The position numbers and the translations under genes were made by a program. Below are positions 1 through 7,584 of a DNA stretch of 25,832 nucleotides, one piece after another (position 1 is the first letter of the stretch; each line of letters starts with the position of its first letter). The notes beneath the pieces were generated by a model, which saw only the letters and a program-made list of their open reading frames with translations, made no database searches and was not told the DNA's origin. The stretch covers positions 1 through 25,832 of the forward strand of contig JAEDFX010000026.1 in the NCBI GenBank assembly GCA_016297805.1. The letters run 5' to 3'. Source of the stretch: Treponema sp. Lineage in GTDB: Bacteria > Spirochaetota > Spirochaetia > Treponematales > Treponemataceae.

Positions 1-111
1 CCTCGGTTCCAGCTTTTGCAGATGTTGCAGATTCATTTATGGGAACTCTGGAAGAATTGCCCGAAATACCAGAGTCATAAATCTGCAAATCTGTTCGGGC
101 AGAGCACTTTC

Positions 112-156
112 TTACGCTTCAATGAATTTCTGAATATCAGCTTTAGAAAGAATCTT
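112..156 (-). pseudogene. Last 14 codons of a thioredoxin-like (redox-active disulfide protein 2 type) gene
   Basis: Immediately after the permease homology ends, a different minus frame reads KILSKADIQKFIEA followed by TAA at 114-112. This matches the usual end of the small thioredoxin-fold proteins commonly encoded just after COG0701 permeases, which end in a G-K-x-L-S-x-x-x-I/V pattern. The codon before it is TGA, as expected if the join at about 157/158 is a deletion scar. The identification relies on a short motif plus the known gene order, so it is moderate at best. Confidence 0.45.
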
Positions 157-158
157 TC

Positions 159-398
159 AATAAAAATTCCCAGTAATTTTGTTTTCACTGCCTTGCTAAA
201 CATTACCAGTGATGGAAAACTCAAAGTAGTTACTGCCATCATAAAGCTTAAAACAACCCCAAGCAATGCGTCCTTTCCTAAAAGTGCCTTGCTAATTGGA
301 ATACAACCAAAAATATCTGCATACATTGGAACACCGCAAATAGTTGCAATAATTACACCAAAAGGATTTTTGTTTTCCAAGGCAGTAATAATCCTCGG
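159..398 (-). pseudogene. C-terminal fragment of a predicted permease (COG0701/DUF318-like)
   Basis: The minus frame is open from about 455 to 75 and, from about 398 down to 159, reads like the second half of the COG0701 permease family. Recognisable parts are GVPMYADIFG, then a CIPI-KALL stretch, then a hydrophobic FMMAVTTLSFPSLVM segment and KLLGIFI. This family usually has 8 or more membrane spans over roughly 300 residues; only about two spans remain and there is no start codon with a ribosome site. Family resemblance stops abruptly after GIFI at 159, where the sequence becomes the tail of another gene in a different frame. I read this as a deletion remnant. The family assignment rests on motif recall, not a search. 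Confidence 0.6.
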
Positions 399-502
399 AT
401 TGGGGGATTGAGAATTTTTGTAATGAATAATAAAAACGAACTTTGAACTGATTCTGTCATTGGGCTTCTTCCTGTCCTTTCTTAAGCAGATAATAATTTG
501 TC

Positions 503-523
503 ATTCTGAACTTGATTCAGAAT
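503..523. repeat. Small palindrome (8-bp stem, 5-nt loop)
   Basis: ATTCTGAA (503-510) and TTCAGAAT (516-523) are perfect inverted arms around CTTGA. It lies in a stretch (456-629) with no gene I can support. Palindromes of this appearance occur as short dispersed intergenic repeats in several bacterial groups. It has no T tract, so it is not called a terminator. Confidence 0.5.
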
Positions 524-629
524 CCAGACTATAATTCTAACTTTTCTATTCAGCCTGATATGGGCTTCTGTTCACAACTTATTTAATTCTCATCAAATTT
601 CAACCGTTTTGTAGGCGGAATATGTTGCA

Positions 630-921
630 TTACATACAAAAAATGAAAAATCTTGGATTATGTATGTAAATAATCTGATTAATTGTTTGCTCAAATATCC
701 TTTTTGATATTATTTACATACAAAAGAAATTTTTTTAATCCTTCTGTATGTAAATTTATTCCACAAAAAGGATTTTGAAATCTTATTAAGTGAAGAATTA
801 CATACATTTTTTAAGAATTTACCTTAAATGTATGTAATTAATACAATGAGAGCCTACATTTATAATAATTTTGTCAGAAATTTACATACATTTTTTAATA
901 AAAACGAAATTATGTTCGTAA
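630..921. repeat. 84-bp-phased array of TTACATACA / TGTATGTAA inverted pairs
   Basis: TTACATACA starts at 630, 714, 798 and 882, exactly 84 bp apart. Its reverse complement TGTATGTAA starts at 661, 745 and 829, also 84 bp apart, and a two-mismatch copy (TGTTCGTAA) lies in phase at 913. Each unit is therefore 9-bp arm, 22-nt spacer, 9-bp arm, 44-nt spacer. The spacers keep their length but not their sequence, apart from TTTTTTAA shared by the third and fourth 22-nt spacers. The third unit has the longest stem, 14 bp (AATTACATACATTT with AAATGTATGTAATT). All arm-to-arm distances (31 and 53) are close to whole helical turns. No unit was found in phase upstream at 546. The array fills the gene-free region before the truncated nitroreductase-like gene and runs into its open frame. 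Confidence 0.8.
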
Positions 922-1598
922 TTAAGAATCCTCATGACAAAATGTACGACATTAAAAGTAAAATCAAAATTGTTCCAGAAAAAGAAACCAGTTGTAAGCG
1001 TGGCGGCGATTACTGCATTGAATTCTACAGCGAAGAAAAAGGAAACTATCTAAGAAATATTGGATACATTGGCGAACAGATTGATTTGTGGCTTGCTGAA
1101 AAAAATATCGGTGCTCTTTGGTTTGGTATAGGAAAACCGGATGAAAAAAACTTCCATGAGCTTAAGTTCATTATTATGATCAGCATTGCAAAAATGCCTG
1201 AATATATGTTCAGAAAGGATATGTTCAAATCAAAAAGAAAACCTCTTGAAGAAATCTGGACAGGTGACACCATTTCAGGTCAAAAATTTTCTGTTGCAGA
1301 AATTGTTCGTTTTGCGCCAAGTGCCTGTAACACCCAGCCCTGGATGGTGGAAAACACAGGTTCTGAAATATCAATTTACAGATACAAAAAACCTGGTAAG
1401 CGGGGAATTATGCCTGCCGACAAGGTTCGTTACTATAATAGAATAGACATTGGAATCTTTATGTTCTTTCTGGAAGTCTGCCTGGAACAGACCGGTTATA
1501 CTTTCAAGGGAACTCAATTTTTTGAAGAGGAACCTGACAGCGTAGAAAAAGTCCTTGTGGCAAAATATGAGTATTTTACCAAAGCCCCTTGTTCATAA
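828..1598 (+). pseudogene. 5'-truncated nitroreductase-family gene (TM1586-like)
   Basis: The frame is open for 256 codons, but only residues from about 42 onward (base 951) look like the nitroreductase fold. There are YCIEFYSEEKGNYLRNIGY at 62-80, a QIDLWLAEKNIGALWFG segment near 84-100, and RFAPSACNTQPW at 161-172, which is the FMN-site region of TM1586-type nitroreductases. Family members begin with an R-R-S-x-R-like FMN-binding motif and roughly 60 further residues; here that part is absent and replaced by the 84-bp repeat array, whose third and fourth units supply codons 1-31. There is no Shine-Dalgarno before the ATG at 828. The 3' end overlaps the converging radical SAM gene by 23 bp. 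It is probably non-functional, although an N-terminally altered protein cannot be excluded. Confidence 0.65.
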
Positions 1599-3315
1599 AT
1601 TTAGTTTTTATCATCTCCTGCAGCTTCAGGGCATTTTTAAATCCTGTTCCCTTAGGGTGATTATTAAAATACAACTGCACCCGTTTGCCTTCCGTCCCAG
1701 CCTGTTCTATAATCGGGATAAAACTTGCCAGCTCGCTTTCTGAATATTCATAATCGTAGCGATGAGTTTCTTCTCCCTCCGCCACTTGTGCATACCAGCC
1801 CTTCTGATTCCGCCCGTGAAGTCTGATATAAGCGTTGGAGCCAATAAAAGGCGTTTGCAGCGTAAATCCATCCGGCAGATTTTTAAGCTGTGGCATATCG
1901 CAAAAAACAATTCCAGCATTCCGTGCAGCAAGACCTTCAAAAACAGAATCCTTTATCCAGTCCCGGTGACGGAATTCCACCACACAAGGCAGCGGATACA
2001 AAGCCTTCAGCAATTCGGCAAGATACACACGATTTTCTTTGATGTAATGAAAGCTTTCGGGAAACTGAATCAGCACCGTGGCAAGGGCATCTTTTTCTAA
2101 AAGCGGATTCATTGCGGCCTTAAAAATTTCTGCCTGCTGCCGCCAGTCTCTTCCAATCTGATGAGTCAAAAGCTGATTCAACTTTATGCTGAATTTCAAA
2201 CGGCCACCGGAACGCTGGTAAATAGAAGCAATTCTCTCTACAGTTGGCATTCCGTAAAATGTGCTGTTCAGTTCCAGGGCATTAAACTTTGTAGAATAAA
2301 AGCTCAGAAAATCCTTGCGAGCCAAATCTGATGGGTAAAAGCTGCCTTTAAGTTCCGGATGATCGTAACCGCTGGTACCAATGAGGATGTTTGAATCAGT
2401 GGCCTTCATTTCATCTTCAAAAAGCAAACCTTGCTGCCCGCCTACCGCCACGCCTGCCGCCATACCCTGCGCTTCCCCAACCCCCGGGAACTCCCGCATA
2501 TACTCAAAACACTGATTATCCACCAGCATATTATTTTCCCGGCACCATTCCCGGAATATCTTCATCAGCTTGGCTCGATTGGGACTTCCCACCTGGTAGG
2601 CGTTCCCGTAAGTGTGAATATATCGTTCCTTCATCCCAGGAAAATGCCTATCAAAAGCCGCATACAAATATTCCCGGTCCCCTTCCCGCAAAGTTACACC
2701 AAAATCAAACTTAATAATTCCCTTTACGCCCGCATCCTTACAGTAGCCAAGAATTCCCCGTAGATTTTCTTCAGTATCATTTATAAAAGGCAAATCTGGA
2801 GTCATCCACACGATGGTAGGAATTCCACGGGTATGCATTTCCTTCAGCACTTCAAAACGGCGGCGAGTTGTACAAACGTTCGGTTCAATAATACGACACA
2901 AATCTTCATTAAAAGTGGTCAGAGTGATTTGCACCACACACTTAGCTTTTTTATTGATGCTTTCCAGTAAATCAATATCCCGCAAAATCAAATCAGATTT
3001 AGTCTGAATGGCAAGTCCAAATCCGTAGCGGTCAATCACTTCAAGACACCGACGAGTCAGCTGTAAATCCTTTTCGCAGTGCATGTAAGGGTCGCACATA
3101 GCCCCAGTTCCAATCATGCACTTTTTCCGTTTACTTTTTAGCCGGGCCTCCAGCAGCTCCACAGCATTTTCCTTCACCTCAATATCTTCAAAAGGCACGG
3201 GAGTATGATAGCAAACACTGCGGCTGTCACAATAAATGCACCCATGAGTACACCCGCGGTATAGGTTCATGCCGTTTTGAGGAGATAAAATTGATTTTGC
3301 CTGAATAAAATGCAT
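1576..3315 (-). CDS. Radical SAM (SplB-like) - DUF72 fusion protein
   Basis: This 579-residue protein joins two families normally encoded separately. Residues 1-275 are an SPL-family radical SAM domain (COG1533): YRGCTHGCIYC carries the cluster cysteines C22-x3-C26-x2-C29, preceded by the family-typical opening FIQAKSILSP. After a Gly/Ala-rich linker (280-302), residues 303-579 form a DUF72 domain (COG1801, TIM-barrel-like) beginning ILIGTSGYDHPELKGSFYP. A Met at 303 (base 2409) could be the ancestral DUF72 start, but no good ribosome site precedes it. The linker contains QQGLLF, resembling a hexapeptide beta-clamp-binding motif. SPL relatives include spore photoproduct lyase; the substrate here is unknown. 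It lies 33 bp downstream of the adenylate cyclase gene in the same direction and may be co-transcribed. Confidence 0.85.
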   Translation of the reverse strand: MHFIQAKSILSPQNGMNLYRGCTHGCIYCDSRSVCYHTPVPFEDIEVKENAVELLEARLKSKRKKCMIGTGAMCDPYMHCEKDLQLTRRCLEVIDRYGFGLAIQTKSDLILRDIDLLESINKKAKCVVQITLTTFNEDLCRIIEPNVCTTRRRFEVLKEMHTRGIPTIVWMTPDLPFINDTEENLRGILGYCKDAGVKGIIKFDFGVTLREGDREYLYAAFDRHFPGMKERYIHTYGNAYQVGSPNRAKLMKIFREWCRENNMLVDNQCFEYMREFPGVGEAQGMAAGVAVGGQQGLLFEDEMKATDSNILIGTSGYDHPELKGSFYPSDLARKDFLSFYSTKFNALELNSTFYGMPTVERIASIYQRSGGRLKFSIKLNQLLTHQIGRDWRQQAEIFKAAMNPLLEKDALATVLIQFPESFHYIKENRVYLAELLKALYPLPCVVEFRHRDWIKDSVFEGLAARNAGIVFCDMPQLKNLPDGFTLQTPFIGSNAYIRLHGRNQKGWYAQVAEGEETHRYDYEYSESELASFIPIIEQAGTEGKRVQLYFNNHPKGTGFKNALKLQEMIKTKFMNKGLW

Positions 3316-3348
3316 GTGACTCTATAATATTTTCTAGTATTAAAGCTG

Positions 3349-4770
3349 TTATTTAATCCCCTTTACAAAATAACAGCACATTTCACCTTTACCTTTTACT
3401 TCAACACTAACAGGGCCTTCAAACTGAATAAAATCTTTTGTCTGCAACCAGGTATTTTCAGAAACATGAATCTGCATAGGCTCACCTGTACTTTCCATTC
3501 GGCTGGCAACATTTACTGTGTCGCCCCATACATCATAAATAAACTTAGTCTTACCTATTACGCCGGCAACCAGATTTCCAGAATTTATTCCTATTCTGAT
3601 TCTTATCTCCATGTGGAATTTTTCGTTGAACTGCTGTACATCCACTAAGAGGCCTTGTGCAAAATGAATCATTTTTAGTGCACCATCAGGAGTATTTTCG
3701 ATTGTAAGGCCTGTCGCTGCCATGTAAGCATCCCCAATAGTTTTTATTTTTTCAATTCCTTCATTTTTGGCTCGCTTATCAAAAAGAGAAACCAGTTCAT
3801 TCAGCATAGAAACAGTTTCTTCCGCAGACATCTGACTGCTCATTTTTGTAAAGCCAACAATATCTGTAAATAAAATAGTTGCGTTGGGAAATCTTTGTGA
3901 AATGATATTATCCGGATGTTCAGTTAATTCCTTTGCAATTGGTTCTGGCAAAATATTCAAAAGCAGATTTTCAACTTTTTCGTTGGCAATACGAAGTTCT
4001 TTTGTTCTTTCATCAACTTTGATTTCCAGTTCCCTTTTGTAATTTTCAAGAATTTCAACTTCCCTTTTATGTGCATTTTCAATAGTCTCATTGGAATCCA
4101 TAACAACAAAAATATAAAGCACAATTGCCATGAATACTGTAGAAATATTCGCAAGATAAAAACCGCGAGTTCTAAAAGAAATAACGGAAGATAAAATAGG
4201 AATAATCAGAAATAAAACTAAAGGAACGCGTACTCTTTTAGAAATATTCTTGTAGTTTGATAAGATACAAATAATCTGAAAAATCATGCAGACGCCAGGA
4301 ATAATTGTTGCAATAATGCGGCCTTTTGCACGATGATAATGATTCAACTCATCATAAAAATAATACCAGCCTGTGAATCTGGAAATTATAAGAAGAATCA
4401 CTCCAATTAAAAGTACCAATTCTGCAGGTGCCAATAGAAATTTATTTCTTTTTGACGCCTCTGTTTTATGAGAAAGCAAATCCCGCAGATACAAACTGAA
4501 ACTTAAGAGCATCAGTAATGGAGAAAAATAATCTAAAAATTTTGAAATATTCAAGAACCATCGTGCCGTGTCTCCAGGAACTCCTTCATAGGTCAGATAA
4601 ACTATAGGGGCTCCCAGATAAAGTACGGCGCTAACTTCCAGCAGGAAAATAGCAGTTTTTCTTTTAGCACATAAACTATTAGTAATCAGAATCAAAAATG
4701 CAATGAATGAACATGTTCCCTGTAGAAAGAGCATTATGAATCTTTGATATTTAATTAAAAAATCCAACAT
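3349..4770 (-). CDS. Membrane-bound class III adenylate cyclase
   Basis: A 473-residue protein that should make cAMP at the inner membrane. About six to seven membrane spans occupy residues 10-225, followed by a charged coiled-coil linker (230-272) with the transducer-like LLLNILPEPIAKEL stretch, then the catalytic domain (about 295-473). Catalytic positions appear complete. Metal aspartates are D303 (in FTDIVGFT) and D347 (in TIGDAYM). Adenine-specifying residues are K343 and D413 (in YDVWGD). Transition-state residues are N420 and R424 (in VNVASRM). K plus D at the purine positions argue for ATP rather than GTP. A 7TM-type N-terminus suggests a sensor, ligand unknown. The start has no Shine-Dalgarno and lies 8 nt after a TATAAT. 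Confidence 0.9.
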   Translation of the reverse strand: MLDFLIKYQRFIMLFLQGTCSFIAFLILITNSLCAKRKTAIFLLEVSAVLYLGAPIVYLTYEGVPGDTARWFLNISKFLDYFSPLLMLLSFSLYLRDLLSHKTEASKRNKFLLAPAELVLLIGVILLIISRFTGWYYFYDELNHYHRAKGRIIATIIPGVCMIFQIICILSNYKNISKRVRVPLVLFLIIPILSSVISFRTRGFYLANISTVFMAIVLYIFVVMDSNETIENAHKREVEILENYKRELEIKVDERTKELRIANEKVENLLLNILPEPIAKELTEHPDNIISQRFPNATILFTDIVGFTKMSSQMSAEETVSMLNELVSLFDKRAKNEGIEKIKTIGDAYMAATGLTIENTPDGALKMIHFAQGLLVDVQQFNEKFHMEIRIRIGINSGNLVAGVIGKTKFIYDVWGDTVNVASRMESTGEPMQIHVSENTWLQTKDFIQFEGPVSVEVKGKGEMCCYFVKGIK

Positions 4771-4778
4771 TTATTGTT

Positions 4779-4813
4779 ATTATATCACAACTAAAAAAAC
4801 ATGTAATTTACAT
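4779..4813 (-). promoter_or_regulatory. Cyclase promoter with palindrome over the -35
   Basis: On the minus strand TATAAT occupies 4784-4779, with ATTACA (4807-4802) 17 bp upstream as a weak -35. A perfect palindrome ATGTAA-T-TTACAT (4801-4813) covers that -35, so it could be an operator or an activator site. The ATG at 4770 begins 8 nt after the -10, implying a leaderless or nearly leaderless mRNA. Confidence 0.5.
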
Positions 4814-4865
4814 TTTGATACATATTCAACAAAATTTGTTAATGTCAGCAAGGCAACAAAGCCTA

Positions 4866-5018
4866 TCAATATTGTTTCTTACACTTTTCGCTACAACAAC
4901 CTGAACAACCGCAGCAGCATCCCCCAGATTTTTTAGCCATAAGCCTTTTTTTCCAAAGAGATTTTACAATTAATGTTACGATTACAAATAAAATTACACT
5001 TACTAATACTGTTCCCAT
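4866..5018 (-). CDS. FeoB-associated Cys-rich membrane protein
   Basis: A 50-codon gene. The ATG at 5018 is preceded by a strong AGGAGG (5029-5024). The product has one N-terminal membrane span (residues 3-20, VLVSVILFVIVTLIVK), a short basic stretch (WKKRLMAKK) and a cysteine-rich tail (GGCCCGCSGCCSEKC) with seven Cys. Size, topology and position after feoB match the FeoB-associated Cys-rich family (PF12669), thought to assist ferrous iron uptake at the membrane in Gram-positives and other gut bacteria; the mechanism is not established. It is separated from feoB by a 126-bp structured GC-rich element, so its linkage to the operon may be regulated or weakened. Confidence 0.85.
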   Translation of the reverse strand: MGTVLVSVILFVIVTLIVKSLWKKRLMAKKSGGCCCGCSGCCSEKCKKQY

Positions 5019-5050
5019 AAAATCCTCCTAAAAATGAGTTTACAAATGGG

Positions 5051-5176
5051 GGCGTTGCGGGGGTGTCCCCCGCTAGAAAGGGTGGCGGATGACGCGACAA
5101 AGCGGAGCAAGTGTCAAAGCTGGCTTTGGCACTTGTGGAGCGACTCGCGGCAGGAGCCAGGGGAAGTCTTTCCCCT
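5051..5176. repeat. GC-rich multi-hairpin (REP-like) element
   Basis: The element is much more GC-rich than its surroundings and built of nested palindromes. These are GCGGGGG/CCCCCGC (5057-5063, 5067-5073), AAGTGTCAAAGC/GCTTTGGCACTT (5109-5120, 5123-5134, one G-T pair), outer CGCGA/TCGCG (5093-5097, 5145-5149) and AGGGGAA/TTCCCCT (5159-5165, 5170-5176). It starts 1 bp after the feoB stop and ends about 30 bp before the Cys-rich gene start. It has the look of a dispersed genomic repeat, but only one copy is present here, so that is inference. Confidence 0.7.
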
Positions 5177-5177
5177 C

Positions 5178-7580
5178 CTAATTCTTAATTCCCCATTCCG
5201 GATTCTTTCTAACTACCATATAAATCAAGCCAGCAAGTGCAACGAATCCAAGAACAACTTCAATCACATCACCAACACCACTTACAGCACCTGTAAACAA
5301 AGTGCCCAACTGATTCACGATAAACGAAATGACATAAGCAAAGCCACATTCATAGCCAATAGCAAACCAGAACCATTTTTTATTGTTCATTTCCCGTTTA
5401 ATAGCACCCATGGCAGCAAAACAAGGGGCACAAAGAAGGTTGAAAATAAGGAATGACATACCAGTTACACCAGTAAATACTGCTGCCATATTTGCATAAG
5501 CTTCTGTTCCGCCGTAAAGAATTCCCATTGTGCCCACAATGTTTTCCTTGGCTACAAGGCCTGTAATTGCGGCAACTGTTGCCTGCCAGTTTCCCCACCC
5601 AAGAGGCTGGAAGAGCCAGCAGATTCCACGACCAAAATAAGCAAGAATTGAGCAGTCCATCTGATCTTCTTCCAGCATTGTAAATGCACGCATTCCAAAT
5701 GCACCGTCTGCCCAACCAAAGAATGACAGGAACCAGATTACGATTGTAGAAAGAAGGATGATTGTTCCGGCTTTTTTAATAAATGACCAGCCCCTTTCCC
5801 ACATTGAGCGCAGGAGATTTCCGAATGTTGGCCAGTGATATGCTGGAAGTTCCATTACGAATGGAGCAACATCGCCTGCAAACATTTTAGTTTTCTTAAG
5901 CATGATTCCTGAACAAAGAATTGCAGCAATACCAATGAAGTAAGCTGAAGTTGCAACCCAGGCAGAACCACCGAAAATTGCCCCCGCAATCATAGAAATA
6001 AAAGGAGTTTTTGCACCACAAGGAATGAAAGTTGTTGTCATGATTGTCATTTTGCGGTCACGGTCACTTTCGATTGTACGGCTTGCCATAATACCAGGGA
6101 TACCACAACCAGTTCCTACAAGCATAGGAATGAACGATTTTCCAGACAATCCAAAGCGGCGGAAAACCCGGTCCATAATAAATGCAATACGGGCCATGTA
6201 ACCGCAAGCTTCCAGGAACGCAAGCAATAAGAACAAAACTAGCATCTGTGGAACAAATCCTAAAACAGCACCAACACCGGCAACAATACCGTCAAGAATC
6301 AGGCCTTTAAGCCAATCGGCACAACCGATTGCATCAAGAGCGGGTTCAATAAGGGCCGGAATTCCTGGCACCCAGATTCCATAGTCTTCTGTTGCAGGGC
6401 CTTCTTCACCGTATTTTTTTACCAAGCCTTGAGCAGTTGCAACATCTTCCTCTGTAAACGCAATTGGCTCTGAAAGTTCCAGAGTTTCTTCATCCTGAAC
6501 TACATAAGTAACTTCGCCATTTTCGTAAGCTTCCAAAATTGCTGCTGAGTCACCAAACTCTTCTGCAGCTTCTTCATAAGCACCAGTTCCAATTCCAAAT
6601 AAGTGGTAACCATCACCAAACAAACCGTCATTTGCCCAATCTGTAGCGGCCGCACCAACAGTTACCATTGAAATATAATAAACCAGGAACATAACCACAG
6701 CAAAAATTGGCAATGCAAGCCAGCGGTTAGTTACAATACGATCTATCTTGTCGGAAGTATTCAACTTGCTTGCCCGATTTTTCTTTGTTACACAAGACTT
6801 TATAATCGATTCAATGTACTTGTAACGCTCTGCAGTAATGATTGATTCTGCATCGTCGTCAAGTTCTTTTTCACAAGCTTTAATATCTGATTCAATGTGA
6901 ACAGTGATGTCTGACGTTATTGTTACATTTTCTACTTCCTTAAGTTGTTCTATAACCTTGGAATCTCGTTCAAAGAGTTTTATGGAATACCATCTCTGTT
7001 TTTCTTCTGGAAGGTCATGAACTACCGCTTCTTCAATATGAGCCAGTGCATGTTCAACACAAGCCTCAAACCGATGCTGATATTTCATTACTTTATTTTC
7101 TGCCGCAGCTTTAACAGCAGCTTCTGCCGCTTCGCTACAACCTTTGTTTTTCAATGCAGAAATTTCATAAACAGGACATCCCAGTATCTTAGAAATTTGT
7201 TCAAGATGGATTTTATCTCCGTTTTTCTTTACAACATCCATCATATTTACAGCTACAACCATTGGAATACCAAGTTCAGCCAGCTGAGTTGTAAGATAAA
7301 GATTACGTTCCAGATTTGTACCATCAACAATATTCAAGATTGCATCAGGACGTTCTTTTACAAGATAATTTCTGGAAACAACTTCTTCCAAAGTATATGG
7401 CGATAAAGAATAGATTCCAGGCAAGTCCATAATATCTACATCTTTGTGATTTTTTAATTTTCCTTCTTTCTTTTCAACAGTTACTCCAGGCCAGTTACCA
7501 ACAAACTGATTTGAACCTGTAAGTGCATTAAATAATGTTGTTTTTCCCGCATTAGGATTTCCCGCCAGTGCAATTTTCAT
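5178..7580 (-). CDS. feoB: Ferrous iron transporter FeoB
   Basis: An 800-residue inner-membrane Fe(II) transporter. The N-terminal G domain shows G1 GNPNAGKT (7-14), switch region NWPGVTVEKKEG (29-40), G3 DLPG (52-55), G4 NMMD (112-115) and G5 SAL (141-143). Membrane gates follow, including GFVPQM (441-446), EACGYMARIAF and GTGCGIPGIMASRT. An acidic insertion of about 80 residues (about 322-402) lies in the first extracytoplasmic loop; many shorter FeoBs lack it. The ribosome site GTGAGG overlaps the end of feoA, with 4 nt between that stop and the ATG, indicating translational coupling. It belongs to the feoA-feoA-feoB operon under the operators at 8114-8189. Confidence 0.97.
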   Translation of the reverse strand: MKIALAGNPNAGKTTLFNALTGSNQFVGNWPGVTVEKKEGKLKNHKDVDIMDLPGIYSLSPYTLEEVVSRNYLVKERPDAILNIVDGTNLERNLYLTTQLAELGIPMVVAVNMMDVVKKNGDKIHLEQISKILGCPVYEISALKNKGCSEAAEAAVKAAAENKVMKYQHRFEACVEHALAHIEEAVVHDLPEEKQRWYSIKLFERDSKVIEQLKEVENVTITSDITVHIESDIKACEKELDDDAESIITAERYKYIESIIKSCVTKKNRASKLNTSDKIDRIVTNRWLALPIFAVVMFLVYYISMVTVGAAATDWANDGLFGDGYHLFGIGTGAYEEAAEEFGDSAAILEAYENGEVTYVVQDEETLELSEPIAFTEEDVATAQGLVKKYGEEGPATEDYGIWVPGIPALIEPALDAIGCADWLKGLILDGIVAGVGAVLGFVPQMLVLFLLLAFLEACGYMARIAFIMDRVFRRFGLSGKSFIPMLVGTGCGIPGIMASRTIESDRDRKMTIMTTTFIPCGAKTPFISMIAGAIFGGSAWVATSAYFIGIAAILCSGIMLKKTKMFAGDVAPFVMELPAYHWPTFGNLLRSMWERGWSFIKKAGTIILLSTIVIWFLSFFGWADGAFGMRAFTMLEEDQMDCSILAYFGRGICWLFQPLGWGNWQATVAAITGLVAKENIVGTMGILYGGTEAYANMAAVFTGVTGMSFLIFNLLCAPCFAAMGAIKREMNNKKWFWFAIGYECGFAYVISFIVNQLGTLFTGAVSGVGDVIEVVLGFVALAGLIYMVVRKNPEWGIKN

Positions 7581-7584
7581 ATTC

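Noticed and set aside
3..80. Plus-strand frame ending EELPEIPES-stop as the 3' end of a gene entering the window
   Set aside because: Only 26 codons are visible and no family is recognisable; codon use is plausible but insufficient.
58..101. TGCCCGAA/TTCGGGCA inverted repeat as a terminator
   Set aside because: The arms are perfect but the loop is 28 nt and no T tract follows on either strand.
16..411. 131-codon plus-strand frame
   Set aside because: Antisense to the permease fragment; no recognisable protein features.
630..827. Reading the 84-bp units as 28-residue protein repeats (LHT...)
   Set aside because: 84 is a multiple of 3, but stop codons occur in the first and third units and the inter-motif sequence shows no residue conservation.
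630..921. Calling the 84-bp array a CRISPR locus
   Set aside because: Repeats are only 9 bp and alternate in orientation, and no cas gene is nearby; geometry alone is not enough.
2409..2409. Separate DUF72 gene starting at Met303 of the fusion
   Set aside because: The frame is continuous with the radical SAM domain and there is no convincing ribosome site at this ATG.
5034..5456. 140-codon plus-strand frame
   Set aside because: It is made of the structured GC-rich element and antisense feoB.
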